From Aedes albopictus (Eukaryota; Arthropoda; Insecta; Diptera; Culicidae): DNA of 64,000 bases. Below, piece by piece: positions 55,530 to 64,000 of the stretch. The position numbers were made by a program, and so were the translations under genes. Where the stretch lies: contig NC_085138.1 in the NCBI RefSeq assembly GCF_035046485.1, positions 425,183,265-425,247,264 on the forward strand. The letters run 5' to 3'. The notes beneath the pieces are model-generated. The model searched no databases, was not told where the DNA came from, and was given only the letters and a program-made list of their open reading frames with translations. The number at the start of each line of letters is the position of its first letter. The stretch's first letter is position 1.

Positions 55530-55791
55530 CTCGGAAGCACCATCTGCCGGTGGCTCGGGCCATGATGATCAGCGCGATGGCAACCAGGACGATCAGTGCT
55601 GCCAGAACGATTCCGATGATTCCGCCGACTCCGACGCCGCCGGATTCGTCCACTTCGGCATCGAGTGAACTGAGCAAAATGACGTAGTCCTGAACGCCCA
55701 CCTGGTTCGATGCCTGCAGCTGGTATCTTTTGGACAGATCTTCCAGCGTGAGGCCGGCGATCGTGAGCGTCACGTTGAATGCACCGTTGTC
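55530..55791 (-). CDS. Fas3: Fas3 exon: end of Ig-like domain 3, transmembrane segment
   Basis: 262-bp exon, acceptor CTCTTCCAG|GAC, donor TTCCGAG|GTGAGT, phase 0 in, phase 1 out. It encodes DNGAFNVTLTIAGLTLEDL, the last strands of the third Ig-like domain (YQLQASNQVGVQDYV), a short acidic and glycine-rich stalk (LDAEVDESGGVGVGG), a single hydrophobic helix (IIGIVLAALIVLVAIALIIM) and the juxtamembrane motif ARATGRWCFR. ATGRWCF after the helix is shared with remembered Drosophila Fas3 and is the best single landmark for the family. This exon splices either to the terminal exon at 37.6 kb or to the 46-bp exon at 17.5 kb; both accept phase 1. Confidence 0.93.
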
Positions 55792-55833
55792 CTGGAAGAG
55801 AAGGAAAATAGTGTGAATAAATGAATTGGCTTG

Positions 55834-56543
55834 TTTTTGCAGTTTCGGATTTCGGTTTAGGCAGTCGTTGGTTTTAGCGTTCGTAGTTTGTTATCTTCTC
55901 CGACGTTTCTTTCCTAGGATCGGGCCTTCTTAAGGGCACGATAATAATCAACTGGTCAATTTATAAAAACTTTTGATTTTTGGAACGTCAGGTCTGAAAA
56001 GGTTACAGCTGGTGGCGTATATTATATACAACTATCACTAACAAAACTAGTGCATGAACTCTAATCAAAAACTATATGAAAGGGTTAGAAGCAAAGGGGT
56101 GTAAAAACCCACTTTCGAGTGAATAAGGTTTGAAGTTTTTGACCAATTTTTCATCCCATACAAAATGTATGGACTTTCAAAATCAACCCAATTTTCTCTG
56201 ATTTATTGTAATTTTTACAATCATCGTAGAAACAATCTTAAAAAAGTTCTTGAAAGCTTGAAATCTGAAGAATTTTATTATATGATCAGCTTAAAATCGA
56301 CAAAATGGTCACTTACATCCCTGTGATTCTGGGCCCCTCATATATGATATGCGCCACCATAATAGCTGTAACCCTTTCTGACCTGACGTCCCAAAAATCA
56401 AAAGTTTTTTTTATAAATTGACCACTTGAGTGTTATGGAGCTCTGAAGAAGGTCCGATCCGAGGACCGAAACGTCGGCAAAGATAACAAACTATCAACGC
56501 TAAAACCAACGACTAAACCGAAATGCGAAACTGCAAAATTACT
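55834..56543. mobile_element. inverted pair of Penelope-like repeats
   Basis: TTTTGCAGTTTCG(G/C)ATTTCGG at the left and the inverse at the right (56518-56543). The arms pair for about 200 bp, through GTTTGTTATCTT, CGACGTTTC and TCAATTTATAAAAA. Each arm holds a hammerhead-like motif: intact in the right arm, plus strand, and decayed in the left arm, minus strand. Lies in the intron just upstream of the transmembrane exon. Confidence 0.65.
56443..56472 (+). ncRNA. candidate hammerhead ribozyme core
   Basis: CTGAAGA (56443-56449), A, GGTCC paired with GGACC around a 7-base loop (stem II), then GAAAC (56468-56472). This is the CUGAnGA-stem II-GAAA order. The unpaired A before stem II and the unverified stems I and III mean cleavage activity is uncertain. 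Confidence 0.35.
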
Positions 56544-58787
56544 ATATACAGTCAATACACACATATCTAAGTGAATTGGTTAGGATAACTAAAGCAATTG
56601 TGACAATATTGTATCATCATTTTTACGCGACTGAGTACCTCTAAAAATACTGTTTGAAGTTTTTTCAGAGTTTTCCTTGTTTTCGAGATTTTCCCGGAAT
56701 TTCTCCTGGGGATTCTTCAGACATTCTTTCTGGAGATTTGTCAGTATTTTTTTCCTTTTTCTATGGATTCCTCCTTGTTCTCCAAGAAGCCTCGTGGAGC
56801 TTTCTAGAAATACTAAAAGGATTTCATCTACAAGAGGAGTATTTCCAGGGATGACATGAGAAGTTTCTTCGAGGATTCCTCTTGAGGATAACCCATGGTT
56901 TCCTCCTAAGGATTCTACGGGAAATCATCGTGGAGATTCTTTGGATATTCCTCTTAGATATTCTTCCTGAAGATTCCTTCTGGAGCTTTTCCTGGATTTC
57001 TATTCAGATATTCTTCAGGGTTCTGCTTGCTGATTCTTCATAAAGACTATCTGGAGATTCTAAAATAATTCTCTCTTAGAAACTCATCAATTATTCCTCT
57101 GAGAGATTCTCCAGGATTTTCCAGGAAATTCTCCAAGGGTTAACCCTGGACTTTCTCCAGGGAGTCCTCCTGGAACTTAACTAAAGGTACTTCAAAGCTT
57201 TCACAGGAACTCCCCTTGGAGATTAAGATTCCCGCGGGAATTTTCCAAGGTTTCCTGGTGGAGTTCTTTAGGAGTGCTAGTCGAGTTCTCTAGGAATTTC
57301 ACGTTTCTAGAGGACTTCATCATGAAGTTTTTTCAAGGATACTTGTTGATAAATCTCCATGAATTGCTCCTAGAGATACTCCAAAAATTCCTCGTGGATG
57401 TTCTCCAGACATCTTCTGAAGATTCACTAGGACGACCTGCTGGATTATGTCCAGATATTCTTCCCAGATTTTTCCAGGATTCCTCCGGGAAATTCCTCAG
57501 GATTTGTAAGGGATTTGCCCTGAATGAACTTGATTGAGACCTTCTTGAAATTATAGAAGTATTTCTCTTGGAAACTCTTGAACGGTTCCCCCTAGAGATT
57601 CTTCAGCAGTTTTCATGAAACATTTTCAAGGATTTGTCCTGGACCTTCTCCAACGAATCCTCCTGGAGCATAGTCAGGGATTATTCCTAGAAATCCACCA
57701 AGGATTTCTACTGAATGCTTTCCAGAGATACCACTTGGAGATTCACTAGAGATTAATTTTAGATTTTCTTGTAGTAAAGGGCCCCTTGGAATTTATCCAA
57801 TTATTTGCTAGGGGACTTTACCAGGCTTTCCTCGTGGGGGTTTCCAGGGATGTTAGTACAATTTCACCAGGAATTTCACGCAAAGTTTTTACACTGATTC
57901 CCCGTGATGCTTCTCCACGGATTCCTGGTGATGTATCTCCATGGATTCATCCAGGAGATTTTCCAGGGGTTTCTCCTGGAGATTCTCCAGTGATTTCCTC
58001 TGGAAATTTACCACAGCTTGCCACTGGATGTTCTACAGGGATGTCTCTTGAAGATTCTTTAGGGAATTCTCTTGGAGGTTCTCCAGGGCTTCTTCCTACA
58101 TATTCTCCAAGGTTTTCTGCCTGTTGGTAGTTTCGACTGGAAGTTTTCTAGAGTTTCCCTGAAATATTTCTAAGGAGGTTTCCAAGGTTTTCTGCCTGTA
58201 AATTTTCCCGCGGTTCCGCTTAAGATTTTCAGGGATTCTTTACAAGGGATTTGTACTGTCTTGACTTCTCCAGGGATTCGTGCTGGAAATGCACCAGAGA
58301 GATCTCCTGAACATTCTCCTGCGATTCCTGTTGGAGATTTCTACGGGCCTTATTTCTGGAGCTTCTTCAGGTATGCAACCTGAAGTTTTTTTTTACAGAG
58401 ACTCCTTTTGGAGATTCTTTGAGCTATTCCCTTTTATTTTTCCAACTATGCTTCTAGTAGTTTCTGCAAGAATTACCTCGGAGTTTCTCCTTGGGTTTCC
58501 GATGGACTTTACCCAGGGATTTCCACTGGAGTTTCCACAGGAGTTCCAGCCCAGGAAAGAAGCTTTTTCTAAGGAGTTCTTCTGAAGTTTCTAAGCCGAT
58601 TTCCCGTGGAGTTTCTCCAGGAATTCTTTCTATAATGTATCTATAGATTACTCCTTTAGTTTATCAAAAGCTTGAACCAGGAGATCCAGGAATTCCCATT
58701 AGATTCTAGGGGGAAACCTCCTGATGTTTCTCTAGGAAGTCATCGTGAAGTTTTCCAGGGATATTCAGTGAAGTTTCTCCAGTAATA

Positions 58788-58788
<1 letters not shown>

Positions 58789-58850
<62 letters not shown>

Positions 58851-59525
58851 AGTGACCCTCCGCTCTCCCCCACACCAAAAGACTCATTGTTGAGCCTCCT
58901 GGTAGTGGACACTCAAGCCCCAGCCGTAGGCAACACAACAAATCAAACAAAAGCAAAAACTAATGGCTGGGACAAATAAGCAAGGAAAACAGAATATATA
59001 TAAACAAAACAAATCTGTAAAATGCTTCTAGTGGATTGATTATCCTTTTAAAGAAGCACACAAGATTAACAAATAAAAGAATAATTACAATTAAATTAAT
59101 CTAATAACAATAGAAACGTAATTGTTCGCAGGTGGTTGACATACATTTACCAGAATTCAAAAAAAAAAAAATACGATCCGATATGACTAAATTACTAGCT
59201 GTGATATGTGGTTTTTAAGGTAACGTTTAAGATTAGTTTTAAAGGAAATGAAATTACTTATCTGTTGAATATTACGTGGTAAAGAGTTGAATTTGGTTGG
59301 ACCTATAAACGAAAACCGATTTTGACCAAAATTTGAAAACGCACGGGACCTAGTCAAATTGTTAGCTTGCCTGGAGCTGCGAATCCGAGGTACAACAGTA
59401 ATGGGTAAGTTGTTCAAAGTCGCAGGACAGTGTAGCACTTTATGGACCAAAAGTAGAGTTTGCTCATCGCATAGCCCTATTACAGGTAGAATGTTGTGGG
59501 GTAAATCTTTTTGATGAATCCCCAT
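58789..59525 (-). mobile_element. 5'-truncated Jockey/CR1-like LINE, copy 2, long poly(A)
   Basis: T run of about 61 bases (58789-58849) is the poly(A) tail on the minus strand. 3' UTR shares GTGTGGGGGAGAGCGGAGGG with copy 1. Minus frame 59525-59187 ends ORF2: LPVIGLCDEQTLLLVHKVLH, then NRFSFIGPTKFNSLPRNIQQ, closely related to copy 1. The uninterrupted long A tail suggests a young insertion. Confidence 0.82.
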
Positions 59526-60508
59526 GGATTACTCATAGAAATTTTTCTCGTATTCCTCGTAAAAATTCTCTAGGAATTACTTATAGATATTCCCCTTGAG
59601 ATTCACTAGGAAGATCTCCAGGACACTCTTCAAGGATTCTTCTCAAAGATTTTTGCGGGATTCATCCCGGGAGTTTATTCCTGGATATTTTTCAGCGATT
59701 CATTCTGGAGGTTTCTCGTGATGATCTCCTGTGGGTTATTAAATGATTCCGCTTGGAAATATAAACTCTCTTAAAGATTCTCTAGCATTTTTTTTTTCTG
59801 GAAATGCTCCAAGAATTTATCTTGGGCATACTCTAGGAATTCCTTCTGAAGATTGTCTAGGATTTCATGGCGATTTTCCAGGGATGCACCTTAGAGATAC
59901 TCCAGAGATTCTTCCGAAAGATTCTCCAGGATCTTTTCTACGAATACAACAATGGAAGATCACCAGGGATTATCCTTAGAGTATTTCTAGCTTCTCCCCT
60001 AGAAGTTTTCCGCGGAGTTTTCCAGATATTCGTCGTAGAGCTTATCCATGGATTTCAGTGGAGTTCTTTCAAGGATGCCATCCGATTAATTTTCTGAGAT
60101 CCTCTTCGGGATTTTTCCTGGGATTCCCCCTGGAGGTTTCTAGGGTTCCTCCAAGTTTTCTTCCTGGATTTGTGCAAGAAAATTCTCATGGAATTCGTTT
60201 TGGAAACTCACCTGGAAAATCTCCTGGAAATTCCTGTGATTTTTCTTGGAAATTTTTTGAGGTATTCCTCCTGCAACTATAAATGGATTACCTTTAAACT
60301 TATTACAGGGATTCCGCCTAAAGTTTCTTCAGGGTTTTTTTCTGAGATTTCTCCTGGGATGCTCGTTAAACTTTCGTCATGAATCCCTTTCAAAGTATTT
60401 TTTTATTTCTCTTTGGATTCCTCTCGAGGAATCTCAAAGTATTCTTCGTGGAGACTCTTCCAAGGTTAACTCTGGTAATTCTTCCGGACTTTTTTCTGGA
60501 AATTTTAA

Positions 60509-60628
60509 CCTTTCAGGACTCGCGCCATCAAGCAACCGAAACTGCACCGCGCTCGCGCTTATACGACGAGCGAGGTTTTTTGGTAGTGTTGTACTTTTTA
60601 CAACAGCTCGCGTCCTGAGGGGGGGGGA
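60509..60628. mobile_element. 120-bp TTAA-flanked MITE, CCTTTCAGGACTCGCG end
   Basis: TTAA (60505-60508)|CCTTTCAGGACTCGCGCC ... GCTCGCGTCCTGAGGGGG, then TTAA (60629-60632). Inverted ends of about 16 bp and GC-rich interior in an AT-rich setting. Confidence 0.72.
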
Positions 60629-60914
60629 TTAACTAATAAAGATTCTCCAGAGATATCACACGGAGATGCGTCAGGAGCTCTCCCATGATCACTCCAAAAG
60701 CTTTTTCAAGGAGCCCTCCCGAAGTTTCTCAAGGGATCCCTTCTTGACCTTGGCCAGGAATGCCTCTTAAAGTTTTTCTAGGAATTACACATGGGCTTTT
60801 ACCAGGAATTCAGCCTGGAGTTTCACCAGTGTTTCTCTTCGGAATTTCACAAAGAGTTTTTGCGAGGATTTCCAGAGATTCCGCGTAGAGTTCATCCAGG
60901 GACTTCAGTGGAGT

Positions 60915-61095
60915 TTTTTTTTATCTGTATTAACGAGATTTTTAGCCCTAGGCTAGTTCATCTCGGGACCCACGCTTTACTTCCCTTCCGAAGAAAGAAC
61001 TCACATTTTGTGAGTTTGTCGGGAGTGGGATTCGATCCCAGGTCCTCGGCGTGATAGTCACGTGTTCTAACCATCACACCAGGTCCGCTCCACAT
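60915..61095 (-). mobile_element. tRNA-derived SINE, copy 2 (most complete)
   Basis: Minus strand: head GGAGCGGACCTGGTGTGATG (A box TGGTGTGATGG), then GACTATCACGCCGAGGACCT, B box GGGATCGAATCCC, tail CTAAAAATCTCGTTAATACA and an A run. TTCAGTG(G/C)AG on both sides may be the target duplication, with one mismatch. Confidence 0.82.
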
Positions 61096-61373
61096 TCAGT
61101 GCAGTTCTTCCAAATATTCCGTCCAATTAATCTGCTGTGATACTAGTTGGAGATTTCTTAGGGATTCCTTCTGGAGGATTCTAGGGTTCGTCAAGGTTTT
61201 CTACCCGGGTTATCTCCTTGGATTTATGCAGGGAATTCTCTAGGAATTCGTCTTTGAAATTCACCTGGATGATCTCCAGGAGGATTCTGCTGGGATTATT
61301 GTTGAAGATTTTTCAGGAATTCCTTCTCGAACTATATCATGTATTAGCATTGAAGTTTTTTACAGTTCCACTT

Positions 61374-61544
61374 AGGGGTGATACACAAATTATGTCACGC
61401 AAAAATCGAACTTTTTCAACACCCCCTCCCCCCTATGTCACACCTTTTGTATGAGACCTCAAAAATTTTTGTATGGGTCGTCTCGTCACGTTATGCAAAA
61501 CCCCCCTCCCCCCTAAAAGCGTGACGTAATTTGTGCATGGCCCC
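61374..61544. mobile_element. 171-bp MITE, GGGGTGATACACAAATTA end, TTA duplication
   Basis: TTA|GGGGTGATACACAAATTATG and the inverse ending GCATGGCCCC|TTA. Inverted ends of about 28 bp with a few mismatches and C-runs inside. Decayed relative at 4290-4740. Confidence 0.8.
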
Positions 61545-62355
61545 TTAGAGTTTATGGTATTTTTCCTGGGATTTCCTCAGAGGATCTTCTTGGACTTTCT
61601 TCGTGAACTTTCTTTTGCTTCCAAAGTGTTTTTTTATTCGATTTCTCTTTGAACCACTCCAAGGGTTCCTCCTGAGGACTCCCTCCGCATCCTTCGTGGA
61701 GATTCTTCAAAGGTTTACTCTGGTAATTCTTCCAGAGATTTTCCTGAATAATTTGAAGAAATTACCCATGAAGATTCTCCAGAGATATCACACGGAGATG
61801 CACCGCGGAACCTTCTTAGAACTCTTCCAGGGATCCCCCCAAGAGCTTTTCCAGGAAGTCCTCCTGGAACTTCTTTAGAAATCCCTTTCCCCAAAGTTGT
61901 TTAAGAATTACTCATGGATTTTATCCTGGGATCTGTTTGTATGGGTTACAGATTTTTCACCCATATTTTGTATGAGATACAGATTTTTGAAAATAGTGAT
62001 ACAGATTTTTCTAGAAATCATCTGGCATCCCTGCTCCACGGTTTCTAAACACAATCAGTTTTCGTTAGGATCCTTAAGGGATACCTGCAGTGCTTCCTGG
62101 AGAGCTTCAAATTTCTTCAAAGATTTCTCTGAAGTTTCTTCAAGGACTATTCTGGATATTTTATAGATGAGTCTAGAGTTTTTACAGGGATTCCTCCTGG
62201 GGTTTGTTTCAGGGGCTCCACGGGAGTCCTCCAGAGAGTTTCTGCAGAAAATACCCTGAAGTGCAGTTTCCACCGGGGTTCCCCCTAAAGTTTTCCGAGG
62301 AAGTTTTTTTTCGTGAAGATTTCTTTTTGAGCTGTCCTAGGGATTCTTCCAGCTT

Positions 62356-62838
62356 TAGGGCATAATCCCGAATTCCATTACCCCGAATGATCCATTATCC
62401 CAAATTATATATCCACGCCTATCTGGAGATCCGCTTTGGGCTCCAAGTTGTTACCCACATTTTCAACAAAGATTTTCCCTCTTTGAGCATATGGCTGCTC
62501 TTTCTGGCCTTACTACTGAGGAACTTTTTGGCATTCTAACTGCTAATATAATCATCAGACATGTATCCTTCTTGAACATAAGTTATTCTTTCTAGTCGTT
62601 ATTTTAGGAAATATGTTGGCGTTGCAACTGTTAATATTTTTAACTGAGATTTTTCCTTCTTTTTATCATAGGTTCTTTCAAGTTATAACAGTATGAAATT
62701 TTATCAATAAACCTAGATCATTCCGGGACGAACGGCATGACTTTCCTTTATCCAGGAAAATAGAACATTTAAAATTAAAAAAAAAAAACATTCGGGGCAA
62801 TGGGTCATTCGGGATAATGGAATTCGGGGAAATGTCAT
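62356..62838. mobile_element. MITE with CCCGAATTCCATTA ends
   Basis: GCATAATCCCGAATTCCATT...CCGAATGATCCATTA on the left; inverse TGGGTCATTCGGGATAATGG...AATTCGGGGAAATG on the right. About 480 bp, interior unique, no frame. Target duplication not clear. Confidence 0.72.
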
Positions 62839-63062
62839 AGTTATTCTTCCTGGAGTTATCCCGTGATTTTTTCCTAAAGTTTCTTCAAGGATTCCACGTG
62901 CAATTTCTCCAGGAATTCGCTGAAAATCCCCTAAGGATTCCCTCTGATGCTCTCCCCTTGTGTTTCTCAAATGATTCCTTCTGGAGTTCCTCAAGGGACA
63001 CCTCCAGCAGAAGCTTTGTTCCTTTCAGTTTAACGTATACACAGTTTCATAATTCTACTCAC

Positions 63063-63241
63063 CAATCGCTCCGGAACTCGAGCCGCATACCGATCGTGTT
63101 CCTGACCCTGCTCGATGGTCATTCCGTCCACGACCCACATCACACGTGGCGCCGGATTGGCATGAATTTGCACGGTCACATCAACGGTGCGTCCCAGCGT
63201 CAATCCATGTACAGTGGTCTCCGGAAGGGCTTGGGGTGCGT
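63063..63241 (-). CDS. Fas3: Fas3 exon: start of Ig-like domain 3
   Basis: 179-bp exon, acceptor ACATTTCAG|ACG, donor CGATTG|GTGAGT, phase 1 in, phase 0 out. It encodes YAPQALPETTVHGLTLGRT, then VDVTVQIHANPAPRVMWVVDG and EHDRYAARVPERL. The membrane-proximal Ig-like domain has the tryptophan (VMWVVDG) but no cysteine at the usual B-strand place. Drosophila Fas3, as remembered, also lacks it in the third domain, so this is read as a family feature and not as decay. The following intron is about 7.3 kb and holds most of the right-hand repeat array. Confidence 0.9.
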
Positions 63242-63303
63242 CTGAAATGTACAATTCCATATTAGTCTTATTGATCGCGAGGTGGTAGGCTTCAACCAAT
63301 TAC

Positions 63304-63495
63304 AGTTGACGATGATCTGAAGGCTAGTTTCCGCCATCTCGTCCCGGTAGGCAACGTGCTTGGCACGGCAGATCAATCGCTTGCCGCTGTCACTGGCCAG
63401 AATGTGTCGCCGCAGCGTTACGTAGACCGAATAGCCTTGATTGTTCTCCTCGTGGTATTCTGGCTGGGAGATTCCGTTGTAGATGGGTTCGTCGT
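63304..63495 (-). CDS. Fas3: Fas3 exon: end of Ig domain 2
   Basis: 192-bp exon, acceptor ACCAACAG|ACG, donor GTCAACT|GTAATT, phase 1 in and out. It encodes DDEPIYNGISQPEYHEENN, then a Y.V.LRRHILASDSGKRLICRAKH stretch carrying the second disulfide cysteine of Ig2 in the D-x-G-x-x-L-x-C-x-A context, and then AETSLQIIVN. The D.GK..C pattern is that of a V/C2-type Ig domain. The donor GTAATT is weaker than consensus; phase continuity with the next exon supports it. Confidence 0.88.
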
Positions 63496-63555
63496 CTGTT
63501 GGTTTGGAAAATTGGATTAATAAACATGGGAATTTTGAAAATGCGCAGTACTTAC

Positions 63556-63687
63556 CTAAGAACCAGTACAGACTGGCAGCTGGGCTTCCGTATCGGGAAA
63601 TACAGTGCACTACCATTTCGGAGTTGACCTCGAAAGCCGAAGCAGAAGTTGGTTGTTCTAGCTGAATTTGGGGTTGTTCAGGAGCCA
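63556..63687 (-). CDS. Fas3: Fas3 exon: start of Ig domain 2
   Basis: 132-bp exon between an AG acceptor (ATTATAG|TGG) and a GT donor (CTTAG|GTAAGT), phase 1 in and phase 1 out. With the previous exon it reads on through VVVAVAPEQPQIQLEQP and then a typical Ig B-strand to C-strand stretch, VVHCISRYGSPAASLYWFL, with the disulfide cysteine and the core tryptophan. The open frame runs into the intron on both sides, so the splice signals and phase set the borders, not stop codons. Introns here are short (83 and 60 bp), in contrast to the very long ones downstream. Confidence 0.9.
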
Positions 63688-63770
63688 CTATAATCAAAAT
63701 CGAGAATTAAAAATCAAAAGTTACAACAGTTCTTCTCCTTTCTGTTTTTCAGGTAAACCCATGTTCCTAC

Positions 63771-64000
63771 CTGCAACCACAACGTTGATGAATCCCTCGT
63801 TGCTCCGATCGGTGTCAAACAGCGAACACTTGAACTGCCCGTTGTGAGCCGTCGTTATCCGATCGATCGTTACACCGCAAGCTCCCGCCTGATAACCGGC
63901 CCCGAAGTAAGTCATTCCATCTCTCCCCGGCTGGTCTGGATTTAGCACCACCTGATTATTCTTCTCCGGTAAGGTGAATCTGTCAGGATGGGTGAAATTT
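63771..64000 (-). CDS. Fas3: Fas3 exon: Ig domain 1 (5' partial, continues past window)
   Basis: Reads from the window edge to a GT donor (GTTGCAG|GTAGG) at 63770/63769. It encodes the second half of the first Ig-like domain, including MTYFGAGYQAGACGVTIDR and then NGQFKCSLF; the two cysteines in ACGV and KCSL are visible. The string matches the remembered Drosophila Fasciclin III first domain (TYFGAG.. ..CGV.I.R ..NGQ.KCSL) closely enough to name the gene. Fas3 is known as a homophilic cell-adhesion protein at neuronal and epithelial contacts. The exon ends in phase 1, which matches the next exon. Signal peptide and start codon lie beyond position 64000. Only this part of exon 1 or 2 is visible. 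Confidence 0.9.

Larger units (their letters stand above)
56650..63010. repeat. large degenerate GGAATTCC-type array with insertions
   Basis: Units such as GGATTC(C/T)TCCTGGAGATTC and TTCTCCAGG continue through 56650-58788, 59526-60504, 60633-60914, 61096-61370, 61548-62355 and 62839-63010. The gaps are the LINE, TTAA MITE, SINE and two MITEs listed below. More diverged than the 52 kb array. Confidence 0.65.

Noticed and set aside
58706..58956. Poly-lysine frame on the minus strand
   Set aside because: It is the LINE poly(A) tail read as AAA codons.
60990..61095. tRNA gene (A and B box)
   Set aside because: Cloverleaf is not maintained, three dispersed copies with tails and duplications exist; it is a SINE.

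Overview
The window looks like mosquito (culicine, most likely Aedes) genomic DNA. It carries one conserved insect gene with short exons and very long introns, and those introns are filled with nested transposable elements. The gene is the mosquito orthologue of Fasciclin 3 (Fas3), on the minus strand. Seven exons of the main transcript and one alternative last exon can be assembled with matching splice phases: 64000-63771 (cut by the window edge), 63687-63556, 63495-63304, 63241-63063, 55791-55530, then either 37866-37589 (short tail) or 17535-17490 plus 17155-16723 (long tail). The product is an Ig-domain, single-pass adhesion protein with two mutually exclusive cytoplasmic tails. No second host gene was found.

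Left third (1-16.7 kb, beyond the long-tail 3' end). A GGAATTCC-type array (1-560). A decayed DNA transposon with long inverted ends and a frameshifted transposase (about 880-4210). TA-flanked MITE-type elements, some nested (5017-5180, 5377-7433, 13759-14912 with a hAT MITE inside). A minus-strand AP-endonuclease/RT retroelement (about 9.75-13.44 kb) broken by three hairpin or inverted-repeat insertions. A GTTTCAGGGG-type array and a SINE fragment.

Middle (17.5-37.6 kb, intron between the two alternative tails). A plus-strand I/LOA-like retrotransposon (about 21.92-35.45 kb) is split by a 7.4 kb TTAA-flanked foldback element with arms of 154-bp tandem units, by a 1.6 kb CCCAAG-ended element, by a 155-bp hairpin MITE, and by a 1.5 kb hAT element with an 8-bp target duplication. 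Around it are a Helitron, tRNA-derived SINEs, a 152-bp tandem repeat, and fragments of an R1-like element and an LTR-element gag.

Right part (37.9-63 kb). Intron DNA dominated by degenerate 12-bp GGAATTCCTCCA-type arrays (42.4-50.2, 52-53.1, 56.65-63 kb) that have taken TTAA MITEs, two 5'-truncated copies of one LINE family with poly(A) tails, SINEs, a second Helitron, a solo LTR with a 5-bp duplication, and Penelope-like remnants carrying hammerhead-like motifs.

All coordinates of exons and element ends were read by eye. Family names for mobile elements rest on motifs, terminal sequences and target duplications, not on database searches.
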